A stretch of DNA of 64,000 bases, from the NCBI GenBank assembly GCA_018398805.1, contig JAGFBZ010002268.1:1302001-1366000 (forward strand), read 5' to 3'. This DNA is from Hirundichthys speculiger (taxonomy: Eukaryota; Chordata; Actinopteri; Beloniformes; Exocoetidae). This document shows positions 21,463 through 31,399 of the stretch, one piece after another. The number at the start of each line of letters is the position of its first letter. Position 1 is the stretch's first letter. The notes under the pieces were generated by a model. The model had not been told where the DNA came from. It was given only the letters and a program-made list of their open reading frames with translations, and searched no databases. The position numbers and the translations under genes are program-made.

Positions 21463-21672
21463 GGCCACACATGTGATCACAGAGACCGCATGGTTTTTCT
21501 GATTTATTCTGTAAATAATGTAGCGGGTAGGTTTAAGAAGGTGGCAGATTGCGTTCTTTGCAGGGGAACGCCGCCCCGCTACCCGCTTTCTTTTAATAGC
21601 GGCTTTAGGAGATCTGGCGGAAGATCAGGCCCATAATCTCCCCAGCATGTCCTGGTCTGTCCCGTGGTCTTC

Positions 21673-21868
21673 TAGTGAGGATCACTTAATGAGTGAAAAG
21701 CACAAACGTAATAAGGCGAGATTCACTCACTGAGCTAAACACAAAGAGGCTGACAGTTATGGATTTAAACAGCGATGTCTGTAATAGCTGGAACACCTAA
21801 AGAAAAAAAAAACACACAGACACACGCTCATACACACAACCAGTGTTCAGTGCTTTGGATTTCATAGT
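21673..21868 (+). mobile_element. deletion derivative of hAT family C, inverted
   Basis: The text from gatcacttaatgagtgaaaa to tgtctgtaatagctggaac (21676-21805) is the reverse complement of 10498-10620 with only a few differences. The right side ends ggatttcatag, matching the left terminus of family C read backwards. It encodes half of the CGGBP1-like BED finger (DHLMSEKHKRNKARFTH) in plus orientation. The central part and the opposite end are missing. Confidence 0.7.
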
Positions 21869-21882
21869 ATCTACATAAGCTA

Positions 21883-21935
21883 CAGTAGTGATTCCCAAAG
21901 TGTGGGCCGTGGCCCCCTGGTGGTCCGTCGTGGTA
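21883..21935 (+). mobile_element. hAT left-end fragment (gattcccaaagtgtgggcc)
   Basis: The string cagtagtgattcccaaagtg followed by ggccccctggtgg is the usual form of a hAT/Charlie-type left terminus. Nothing similar closes it to the right. Confidence 0.4.
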
Positions 21936-22590
21936 ATGACTCTATACTCACCAGCAACCACTTATGTCCAAACAACACAATATCAACGTTGTATCAAATT
22001 CCTCACATGGCTTTTGCTCTTGGTCTGCTGCAGTACCAGCTGTCGCCCACTTCACGGCACTAGTCTGCCTCAATATGCCAACACGGATCAGTGCGTCCTT
22101 GCCACAGAAACCTTGGCACACCCTTTTCCATCACTGTTCAGTCAAGCCAAATCATCACATCTTCTGCACACCACAACCTCAACTTCACACCCAGTGCTCC
22201 ATCTTTCTCCCACAGACCAGACATACATCTTTGGTTCACTGACATTTTCAAATGGACTATATAGACCTGTGAGAGTGTGTGTGGCTGTGCCTTTCTGTGT
22301 GGCCCTCTGCTGCTCTGGTGAGCTGCTCAGTGTCCCCTGTTTCTCAAGAGCCCAAACGTCCAACAGAACAAAGTGGGCACAGTAGACTCATTAACTTTAT
22401 GTCATCACATACCTAATGTATGAATGAAGCACAACATGTCAGTGTCATTATGTGTGAAGCTGCTGCAAACTTTCAAATCAAACTATCATCAAATCATCAT
22501 TCCTTTTATTGATTTTCTCCTTTCCACATAAGAAACTGTTCCTCAGCCACAAAGAAAATTTGTTGGAAATTAGGAGTTGATTTTTTTAAA

Positions 22591-22593
<3 letters not shown>
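21936..22593. other. unassigned region
   Basis: A 165-residue frame crosses 21888-22385, but it runs through the hAT end fragment, has biased cysteine/serine content and no family likeness, so it is not called. No other feature. Confidence 0.5.

Positions 22594-22646
<53 letters not shown>
22594..22646. repeat. (AAT)n microsatellite
   Basis: About 17 aat units, followed by gtt/att-rich sequence to 22697. Confidence 0.95.
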
Positions 22647-22756
22647 TGTTGTTGTTATTATTATTATTTTTTAGTATTATCATTATTATTATTATAACAT
22701 GACCTAACAGCAATTTGGAATTCACCCATGGTGTACACCCTGGACAGGTCGCCAGC

Positions 22757-23060
22757 GTCATGGTTTGCAGAGAGATAAAGGAGGACCCAAGAGCAGGAGT
22801 TCTCAAAACGAAAGGGGTTTATTAATAAAAACACAAAAATACAAAATACAAAAATACAAACTTAACTCAAAGGGCCAATTCCAATTCCTCCTTTAACCCT
22901 CAATCTCAACCCTCGCCCTTAACCCTCAGTCTTTTGCCCTCAATCTTGGCCCTCAATAGTAAGTGTAAGGGCTATCATGTGACTTAGAAAGTGACTTGGG
23001 ACACCCCTTGAGTGCAGTTACGTCTTCAGACTGTGGGGGGCAGCCTTACGCCAAAGCTAC
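22757..23060 (-). repeat. LTR-like scrap and degenerate (CCCTCAA)n repeat
   Basis: 22757-22865 looks like the R/U5 end of an LTR read on the minus strand (ctctgcaaaccatga terminus, ttaataaacccc as the polyadenylation motif). From 22875 a tract of accctcaatct / cctcgccctt units follows, ending near 22955, which I recognise as the end of an abundant fish DNA repeat and not a telomere array. Both calls are tentative. Confidence 0.3.
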
Positions 23061-23068
23061 GTCCAGAG

Positions 23069-23986
23069 CGGTAAAAATCTGTGTACTTTACAGTTCAACT
23101 AGCAACTCAGGTAGCAATATTAACAATTCTGTCTGAAAAAGAAAATTCTGGACTGCAACAAAACTTTTGTGTCATTCCTCCATTTTCCATCAGATCTGCT
23201 CCATGTGTTCACTGTCCTGCTGTTCTCTTACTGGTTACTTTAGTGCAGCTCCATCTAGTGGCTCAGATGTGTAATGACAACAGAAAGTCCAGTCCTCGAT
23301 TATAAAACAAATTTAGTTCTGTGGCCCGTTTTTTAATTTTGTATTTTTGATCCAAGTCTAAAATTGAAATATAAAAAAACAAGCATTTTTTTTTAGTTTT
23401 TTTTTTTGTGTTAAAAAACAAAAACTTAATAAAATGTCACTTTTCATTTCAACTTTTTTTACTGTTAAATGACAATTGAAAATGGAAAGAATGAATGATA
23501 CATGGATTTGTAAAGTTACTGAACTTTAACATGGACATTTTCATTTTCAAGTTCTCCCAGATGGAGGATTCAACAGAAACAAGGTTATTTGTAACAACTG
23601 CCAAGTCTAACTCCCCGTTGAAAGTTTCTGCTGTTACCTCAGAAATTACCTGTTTTAATGTTATGACTGTGCTGAGCTTTTGTTGGATTTTGTTTGTAGA
23701 CTTTTTTTTTAAAAAAATTCTATAAAAATAGGATGATATTAATGCCCTGGCAATAAACTTTATTTTATTTTACATTTTTTATGATGAGATTTACACTAAA
23801 TATGTGTTACTGACAAATGCCAATGTCAAAAGTGTTATATCATGACACTTTAGTTCATATGGCAGCAGAACATTTTCATTAAAGTGCATTTTACACTACT
23901 TTTGAATACATTATTTGATTTTGCTCATACAATGCGATTAATCGTGATTAATCAGAGAAATAATGCGATTAATCGCGATTAAATTT
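23069..23986. mobile_element. hAT family A copy 2, truncated
   Basis: This matches 847-2140 of copy 1 in order: ggtaaaaatc, caattctgtctga, cagtcctcgattataaaac, the BED-like stretch (NRNKVICNNC), and attaatcgcgattaa subterminal repeats. Both terminal repeats are missing. Unlike copy 1 it has no pogo fragment: at that point it reads tttgtgtcattcctccattt ... ctccatctagtggctcagat. So it shows the state of the family before the insertion in copy 1. Confidence 0.75.
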
Positions 23987-23989
23987 TTT

Positions 23990-25000
23990 TTCGTTTAAAC
24001 AATTCTGTATATATAAAAGTATATTATATAAATTTATAGCTACCCCTGCTACGCTCTCATCATTAACTTTCCATTTGTTTTTGTGTCCTTATTAAGGAAT
24101 TTATCTCTGGCATTTCGACTCTATCTGCTATTTGTCTTACGGCCACCACGACAAAACTGTTTGACTGTTTGTGAGCAAAAATGATGATGTGCTGAATAAT
24201 GCATGACACATCACAGCTACAGACAGTGTTGCTATTTGAATTATAAACACATTGAGAGTGAGACACTAACTCTGACTAGCCTGAGGTAAAAAGAGAAGAA
24301 AGGCAGATTAATTACTCATACTGAGCTTCTGCTGCTTCATCTTTATTGGATGTGAGGGATGAGAAGAACTGTGGACATCTTTGATACTTTTATGTGTTTT
24401 GCTTAAACCTTGTGAACCCTGAAGGCAGTCACACATCTTAATGAAAAAGCCACCTGATTTAGAACACAAATGTTTATCATTTGTAAGTGAATTTAACTTC
24501 TTCACCTCTGACATTAAGTAAGATATATATTTAATTGGACTTTACATGCAAATATGTGAAAATGTTTGATATACAGTCACGTGGAAAAAAAAGCCTCTTT
24601 CAGTGTACCAAAACATAAGATTTAAAATTAGGGAGCTACAGTGTCAAATGAACAACACATGACATATTCCACTATGTCACTTTTTATTTCACAAAAACCT
24701 AGTTAAAATGCTGAACCCAGTGATCGTTTTTCATCCCTGCATGTTGTGCAATTTTAGTGAAACTTTAGACAAATCAAAACCTCTTAAATATATTCTTTTG
24801 CTATGCTTCAAATTGCCTTCAGTAGATACAGACATAGAGGACAGACATGAAGGCAAATAGACAAAGCTCTTCAATCTCTGTCTGATGAGTTGATCCTTGG
24901 CTGAACCCACCACCACTGCAGCCCCTTAGACCGCCCTACTCCCAGCTACAGGTTCAACTCTCCAGTTACACATGGAAGTTTTGAAACACTTTTCTCACCT
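23990..25000. other. unassigned region
   Basis: AT-rich, probably host DNA. No gene or clear repeat seen. Confidence 0.45.
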
Positions 25001-25004
25001 TCAG

Positions 25005-25525
25005 TGTAACAAAAGTCAGATTTGCCACTTGTCGTGTGAGAACATAGAGAACATATCAGATGTTGAAACTAAGACATTTTATCATTTCATGGAAAGTATC
25101 TCATTTTGACTTTGATGGCAGCAACACGTCTCAAAAAAGTTGGAACAGGGGCAAAAAAAGGCTGGAAAAGGTCATTGGTGCAAATCAAAAACAAATGAAG
25201 AAGCATTTGACAATTAATTAGGTCAATTGGCAACAGGTCAGTAACATGATGAGACATAAAAGGACCATTTCAGAGAGGCAAAGCCTCATAGATATAATGA
25301 TGGAAAGAGGTCTAAATCAAAACTGCTCACAGAGCTGCAGGACTGGGAGCAGTTTAGATCAAGAGACGTTCAGCAAGTCCTGATTGATATGGAATTGCAC
25401 ATATCAAAATATGTCCAGCTGTTTCACGCATTGTTATCTCAACCCTGATTCAAGAGAGGCTGGAACAGAATGCCTTTCCTTTAATGATAATCAGTAGACC
25501 CAGCGTTGACTGACTGACCACTGCC
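25005..25525. mobile_element. abundant fish DNA repeat (acacgtctcaaaaaagttgg type)
   Basis: The phrases atggcagcaacacgtctcaa, aaaagttggaacaggg, caattggcaacaggtcagta and acatgatgagacataaaagg are landmarks of a repeat found in very many copies in fish. I cannot assign its superfamily. It is interrupted on the right by the hAT at 25526. No intact frame. Confidence 0.55.
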
Positions 25526-25764
25526 TAGGGATGGGAATTGATAGGATTTTTTTTTTCCGATTCCATTATCGATACTGTTTAGTGATTCGATTCTTTATTG
25601 ATTCTCTTATCGATTCTAATTTGGGGAAAAAGGAGAACAGTTTTATTAGCATAATTTTTTTTTCTTAGAAGTCACGACCTTACAAACTCAACAGCAAGGT
25701 CAAAAGAGGCCAAAAGCCTAGATAACGTGTTAACTGTTGTAATATGTAACTGCAAATACACAAG

Positions 25765-26425
25765 AATGTGTTAACATTTTACTAACAGATTTTTCCAAAC
25801 AGAAATAAAAAAAATCTAAAAGGATATATGAGCTCACTAAGCACTCAAAAATAATAATAAAGAAATATAAATACTATCAAATACAACAGAACAGTGCATA
25901 GTGCAAATACTATGAAGAATTAACAATTCTTTTGCAGAAAAATAAGCATGTCTGCCAGCCTCTGAGCCAGCCAGACTCTCTCTCTCGTCACGATCATTTT
26001 CTAAGTGTAATGCAGAAGGCATTCGTTTAATAGCATAGCATTAATGTTATAGCGTGTTTTACAAAGAAGCACATCGGCAGTGGGATAGCTACTTACCAGA
26101 CTTGCTACTTACCAAAAATGTGTAACATTTTACTAACAGATTTTTCCTAATAGAAATGAAAAAAATCTCCCCTTTAAAAGGATATATGAGCTCACTAAGC
26201 ACTCAAAAATAATAATAAAGAAAAATAAATACTATCAAATACAACAGAACAGTGAATAGTGCAAATCTGCAAATACTATGAAGAATTAACAATTCTTTTG
26301 CAGAAAAATATGCATGTCTTCTAAATTTAATACAGAAGGCATTAGTTTAATAGCATAGTGTTAATGTTATAGCGTGTTTTACAGAGAAGCACATCGCAGC
26401 GGGATAGCTTCTCACCAGAGTTGCC
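25765..26425. repeat. about 330-bp internal tandem duplication in hAT E
   Basis: The run from acagatttttcc through atatgagctcactaagcact, aacaattcttttgcagaaaa and ttatagcgtgttttaca to a gggatagct block occurs twice, at about 25787-26105 and 26135-26425. The copies differ by small indels, for instance an extra tctcccctt in the second and a ctgccagcctctgagcc block only in the first. The duplication postdates the element but is old enough to have diverged. Confidence 0.8.
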
Positions 26426-26650
26426 TTCTGTAGTAACCGCAGAGGTGATCATAGCTTGGCTACTGCCATCAGTCCGAAGCACGTCAAAAACAAGACACTC
26501 GTTTAACATTATCGCATGTTGTGTGCGCAAATGTTTTTGTATGTTAGTCGTGTTCCCTCCCGACGCTGTTATCTCCACTTTACAATGACTGCAAGTTGCC
26601 TTGTTGCCATCTTCCTTTGGTGAAGTGAAGCCAAACTTTGGAGCATTTGA
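26420..26650 (-). pseudogene. BED zinc-finger exon of hAT E
   Basis: The minus frame reads FGFTSPKEDGNKATCSHCKV, EITASGGNTTNIQKHLRTQH, AIMLNECLVFDVLRTDGSSQ. TCSHC supplies the CxxC and HLRTQH the two histidines of a BED zinc finger, with the usual N-terminal aromatic and 'G.NTTN...HL' spacing. No catalytic domain follows. The finger itself is intact, so only the rest of the transposase is lost or was never present in this non-autonomous form. Confidence 0.65.
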
Positions 26651-26864
26651 ACCTGGTGGCCACCATTGTTGTTTACAACTCCAATGCGACTAAACCGACG
26701 TAACTTAATCACGTAAGTGCTTTCTGGAATTGACTGTCCGTAACCTGCGTAAATTATGTGAGATTTGTGGTGGTTGGAATCGATAAGAGAATCGCTAGAT
26801 AAACTGCCAAACAATTCCATGGAACTGAAACAGATGGTTCTCGATTCCCAACCCTACCACTACC

Positions 26865-27255
26865 ATGGTGCAAGTTTTCCAAGCTGGCAGCTCTTCCACC
26901 AGTGGAGCCTCCTGACAGCTATTTTTCCATATGAACTGCTCTCACCCTGCTGCTTTACGCAGCACGAAGCAACTTTTTAGCTTGGTGGGCCTCACTGTAG
27001 GCGTGGAGGTTAAGTCACGGGTTATCACAGGTCGCAAAGCATGCCCACTTGAGCATTTTGGATTGAGATAGACCAGCTTAGGGCTAAGTTAGTGGGTTCC
27101 TCTCTCTGTCTGAAAGGGTTATTACAGGTGGTGACTGAACTATTTTTAATCAATACTGGCATATGTTTGGACTGATTGTTTGGAGCACAATTATTGATCC
27201 CCCTGTCAAGTGACCCAGAAGGAAGTTGGAATTATACCAGCTTTGTGGAAGAGAT
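26865..27255. other. unassigned region right of hAT E
   Basis: May be the remainder of the repeat that hAT E interrupted. No gene seen. Confidence 0.4.
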
Positions 27256-27259
27256 TTTT

Positions 27260-28047
27260 CTGTTATGGTGTAGTGGAGTCACCAAAATGTGGTAATTAGT
27301 GTGATTTGTAATCAATCTCTAATCAAGTGTGAAGTGTGTTATTCTAATCAATAATTAGAAACAAGGTGATTTAGTATGTATGTTAAAATTTATTTCTCGT
27401 TGGGTCAAGACACTGTGCATCAGTACCGTCAGCGGCTGAGCTGAGAGCGGGGTGTTCTTTATGGAATGTCAACAAATCAGTTAGCTAAAATAATTCTGCC
27501 AGCTCCAGGCTACGAAGACACAACAATAGCAGAGAGCAGGCAAATATTTGTAAACAATAAAATTCTCTGCAATACACACCAGCGTAACCGTGGCTGGTGC
27601 TGGGTCAGCCAGGTGCAGAGTAGCAGGGCAAGCTGACTTTGTGAGGCTGGCAGTGGCTGTGTGCTTTATGCAGAAATATGGTGAATGAGCGCATATTCTG
27701 TGATTAAACGAATCAAGCCAGCAATTCATCAATTAGTGAAATTGTGGGACAGATCATGGCGTATAAATCATTAAATAAGGGTTAGCTTCAGCTAACTAAC
27801 TTTAGCTTAATGCGTTATTTGCCCCAGAAAACAAGCTAACCTTGTGAGGAGTCTTGTGATGTCATGATGGCATGATGATTAGGTGAAACGCCTCTTCTCA
27901 TATCTGTAACCTATGAAATTACTGTGTGACATTGTCTGTGAATTATGCATGATGTGGAGGAGGGATTATGTAAAATTATGCACGCCTCTGCAAATGTGAG
28001 TTAACCAATCAAGAGTTGTGGAAGACCAAACAGGGACATTTTGGGGC

Positions 28048-28111
<64 letters not shown>

Positions 28112-28700
28112 CATAAAAAGGGTGAACCAGGGGAGTTTCGGGGTTCAAGTCCTGGAGCGTCTTCAGAAGAAAGACTAGCTAGACCGAGGAGAGCACCATC
28201 CATCTGGAAGAATAATTTGAAAGGAATTCTTCAAGAAACGAAGACAGAAGACGCCAAACCAAAACAGGATCAACCAGTTGCCCAAATTTTTGAAGAACCG
28301 ATTAGAGCCTTTTTTGGGTTAGCCTAGCTCACTGCTAGCAAGGAGGAGGAGCCAGATATCAGAGTACCTGCAGGCCTGACCTTGTGCGCTTTTTCCACCC
28401 TGCATCAGCAGCCTTGAACAACGCAAAGTGGCCATTTGCGTACATCCAGCCTGTCCTTGAACCAACCAGATGAATCAATTTGTAAGCCACAGTTTTAATT
28501 TGCCTTGTTAAGTAGAATTAGAATTTGTATAACCAATGAATGCTGCTGCTTAACCTTGCTAATCTGCTTTAATAAATATAAAAATTATCATAAAACGTCG
28601 TGGTGGACATTACATCTGTATCCACAATTGCAACGATATTGGTTATGCCTCTGCACTAGTAACATAGATTCTTATCGGTTATTCTAGTCATAATATTGTC
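27260..28700 (+). mobile_element. candidate long LTR
   Basis: The block starts tgttatggtgtagtggagtc. It contains a TATA-like gcataaaaagg at 28110, a polyadenylation signal aataaa at 28572, and U5-like sequence after it, which is the order U3-R-U5 of an LTR. No matching second LTR, no gag-pol body in plus orientation and no target duplication were found, and the right edge is a guess. A (GA)n tract lies inside it. Confidence 0.3.
28051..28110. repeat. (GA)n microsatellite
   Basis: About 60 bp of alternating GA with one aa interruption. Open frames of Ser-Leu or Arg-Glu repeats over it are artefacts. Confidence 0.95.
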
Positions 28701-28779
28701 ACATTGCTGTCCAAGCCACTAAATTTAAGCTAGCCAGTAACAAGAGCCCAGATCATGAGAGGGGAGCTGCAGATTAACA

Positions 28780-29080
28780 GACGTGACCGATAGATGGACT
28801 TTGAGCCAATTGGCTATTCCTCATAGGTCAGTTATTGGGGGAAGCAGGATAGATGGCTGGAAGTTGTATGCAGTGAGAGCTAGGCGAATCCCCTCGACAC
28901 CAGCTTAAATAAGTTGAGGAAATCTTAGCGAGGTGAACCCCCCTAGACTGCAACTTCTTACCCGAAGAGATGGAGAGCTGGTCCCGGTGACAGACTCTGC
29001 TAGTCAGAGACTGCACCACAACTGGGGGATCTAACACCCCCCTCACACACACACACACACACACAGACACACACACACTT
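28780..29080 (-). mobile_element. putative 3' LTR of the gypsy element
   Basis: On the minus strand the purine tract aaggggaag, a plausible polypurine primer, is followed at once by tgtgtgtgtg, where a 3' LTR would begin, about 200 bp beyond the RNase H. The first part is a (CA)n microsatellite (29042-29078 on the plus strand). The far end is not defined, and no 5' LTR copy was found upstream of the integrase. Confidence 0.35.
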
Positions 29081-29277
29081 CCCCTTAGGAGGATTTGGAA
29101 CTTTAGTAACCCTTTTTCATCCAGAAAAAGTTGCATTCTCATAAGCTTCAGCTGCATTTTGTGTCTAGAGATAATTTCTCATTGTTGACATAGTGTAGAA
29201 ATTAAAAATACATTAAAAAGACAACACCTGTGGCGTTCTGGAGAGATGATCAGCTATCCAGTTATTCTTCCCCTTTC

Positions 29278-29660
29278 TCAATCCTCAATCCATCCTTTCT
29301 CCCTTTCTTCAAAGTCAAAAGGCTGCATGGCCAGAAACCACCTTGTAATCCTTAATTTAGTGTCCCTCATATTCTGCAGCCATGACAGAGCACGATGATC
29401 AGTCTCCAGGCTAAATCTTCTTCCAAGTAGGTAACAGCAAAGAGAATCCAAAGCCCATTTAATGGCAAGACACTCCTTTTCCACCACCTAATACTTGACC
29501 TCATGCTCGTTAAGTGTCCTGCTAATATACCAAATAGGTTGAAGACTGCCTGGCTCTCACTGCAAGAGGACCACTCCCACACCCAAATCAGATGCATCTG
29601 TTTGCAAAGTGAAAGGCTGATGAAAAGCAGGGCTTCCATCAGCTTCTTTGCACAGCTCAC
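29278..29660 (-). pseudogene. Ty3/gypsy RNase H
   Basis: It reads FTLQTDASDLGVGVVLLQ (catalytic D in TDAS), SLQPIWYISRTLNEHEVKY, then VEKECLAIKWALDSLCCYLL (catalytic E) and GRRFSLETDHRALSWLQNM (catalytic D), ending WFLAMQPFDFEEREKG. These are the canonical gypsy RNase H motifs. A frameshift near 29490 and a stop in the last line break the frame. It is the last pol domain on the minus strand here. Confidence 0.85.
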
Positions 29661-29929
29661 TCTTTAGGGTCTAAAAAGATCCTTCAGACTTCTCGTTCCA
29701 CTGACCCTTGTTTGGCTGATCTTTCCTTGTTAAATTAGTTAAAGGAGCAGAAAGTGGAAAATCCAGGAACACAATGTGTATACCAACTTATCAAGCCTTA
29801 AAAAGGATTTCAACAGTGCTGTCATAATGGCGTCCACTTTGACCACCTGAGGACGGACCACTCAATTTTCCAGCACAAACCCAAGATACTTAGATTCCTG
29901 TTTGAATTTTTAAATACCTGTTCAAACCT

Positions 29930-30400
29930 GCTTTCTTAATTCATTGCAACACATCCTTCAGATGCAACAGGTGCTTCTCCCAACTGGAACTGTAGATCCA
30001 AGTTTCCAGCTGCATAGCATTCAGTACCCCTCAGTGATCCATCCATTACCCTTTGAAATGTGACAGGGGCTCCATGCAGACCAAACGGGAGAACTGTGAA
30101 TTGAAAGCATCCAAAGGGAGCTTGAAATGTTGTCACCTCCTTACTCTTGTCAGTAAGCAGGTTCTGCCAGTACCCTTAACGCAAGTCCAGAGTGCTGATG
30201 TATAACACTACCCAGCCTCTCCACCAGATCATCCACCCAGGGCATAGGATACAAATCCAGCTTACACTGACTTTTATCGAGTCCAAACAGAACCTTAAAG
30301 AAGAGTCCTTCTTTGAGTCCTTCTCTGCCAGTGAGTGGAGCCCTCATCACCTCTAGCTCTTCTTTAACACAGGAAGCAGACACTCAGGGACCCTGTACAC
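29930..30400 (-). pseudogene. Ty3/gypsy reverse transcriptase, deleted
   Basis: The minus strand reads CKLDLYPMPWVDDLVERLGS and, after frameshifts, TTFQAPFGCFQFTVLPFGLH followed by GAPVTFQRVMDGSL. These are the '.YPMPR.DDL.ERLG' and 'FGLFQF..LPFGLHGAP.TFQR.MD' motifs of gypsy polymerases. The YLDD catalytic box is gone: after 'MDGSLRGTECYAA' the frame passes to SSSWEKHLLHLKDVLQ. The fingers region is short as well. It lies downstream of the integrase, not upstream. Confidence 0.8.
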
Positions 30401-30559
30401 TGGTTGCTGTAGGGGGGTTCGATCCCCTAAGGAAATGTGATAATTATTCACCTGTGTCCTTCCAGGTGTCTGCAAATAAAGGGGATATCTGCAGAAGCTC
30501 CTTTCTCTGCTTATCTGACAAATGGGTTATATCAAGCTGTTTATAAAAAAAAAGGAAAA

Positions 30560-31397
30560 TTGGAAGCCACTTTTCCTAGTCTTTCCCCTTATCTGACACA
30601 AACCTTTTAAGCATATCAATCAATGTTTTATTAAAATGCTTAAGCAGTCCAGATAGGAAGGGGTGGTTCTCACTCTTAATGCCTCAACTCTTAAAGAGCT
30701 GATGAGCCTGTGACAGCATACGGCTCATAAAATTGGGTTCCTGATCACTAAGAACCTCCCTTGGAATACCAACCTGGCTGAAAAACCTTAACATAGCTGT
30801 AGCTACTTGTTTAGCTGTAACATCTTGAAATGAGAAAGCTTCAGCATACCTTGTGGCATAATCACAGATGACCAGAATAAACTTATTGCCTTCCTGAGTC
30901 CTTTTCACAGGGCCTTCAATATCCACTCCAACAAGCTCAGAAGGTGTAGCAATAACAGGGAGTGGACAAAGGGGTGCAGGAGCTGGCACTCTGGGCATGT
31001 TTTACAGTCATCTTGTACTTCCTATTCCCGGCCAGTAAAACCCTCACTTATCTGCATGAATGTCTTCATGAAGCCCACCCACAGGAGCCCAACTCTCATC
31101 ATTTTGAGACACTTTGGGAAGAACTAGCTGTTTCCAGTACTTAAATTGTCTATACAAACGGGCCATTTTCAATCGCAAAAGACTCAGAAAGTGAATTGGG
31201 AGGGATTTCCACTCTGCTAATGTTGGGTCATCTTTCTGTTGAAGGGCAAGACTACCGGGGAAAGAAACACTTTCTACCGCTAGCTCAGGAGTCTCAACTC
31301 CCTGCTCCAGCTGCTCAGCTGCTTGTTGTAACCACTCCAAAATTTGATGCCTACATCCATCTAACCTTTCTCCTTGAGGGTGGTTTGGACACAACAT
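30560..31397 (-). pseudogene. gypsy-type integrase, upstream of the reverse transcriptase
   Basis: The N-terminal part has DPTLAEWKSLPIHFLSLLRL, LVLPKVSQ, a degraded zinc-finger region and FYWPGI. The core reads APLCPLPVIATPSELVGVDI (first catalytic D in VDIEGPV), FILVICDYATRYAEAFSFQD, IPREVLSDQEPNFMSRMLSQ (second D in SDQE), then IKSENHPFLSGLLKHFNKTL. The usual 'DGLVERFN' carries the catalytic E; here the position is K (LLKHFN). Integrase preceding polymerase in a gypsy-type pol is the arrangement known in Gmr1-like elements. Confidence 0.8.
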
Positions 31398-31399
31398 CT

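Larger units (their letters stand above)
25526..26856 (-). mobile_element. hAT element E with BED finger
   Basis: The 1331-bp element has ends tagggatgggaattgatagg and, inverted, tagggttgggaatcgagaac. Flanks ccactgcc (25518-25525) and ccactacc (26857-26864) agree at 7 of 8 positions. Subterminal zones are full of atcgat/attcgattc motifs. A BED finger lies on the minus strand near the right end, so transcription would run right to left. No transposase core remains. It holds an internal tandem duplication (25765-26425). Confidence 0.8.

Noticed and set aside
21888..22385. 165-codon frame, among the longest in the window
   Set aside because: It starts inside a hAT end fragment, has no family motif and strongly biased composition; overlapping frames of 92 and 73 codons exist on both strands.
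22875..22955. Telomere-like AACCCT array
   Set aside because: Units are irregular (accctcaatct, cctcgccctt) and match the end of a known abundant fish repeat rather than TTAGGG.
27966..28327. 103-codon frame with Arg-Glu repeats and its Ser-Leu shadow
   Set aside because: Both arise from the (GA)n tract and run into an LTR-like sequence.
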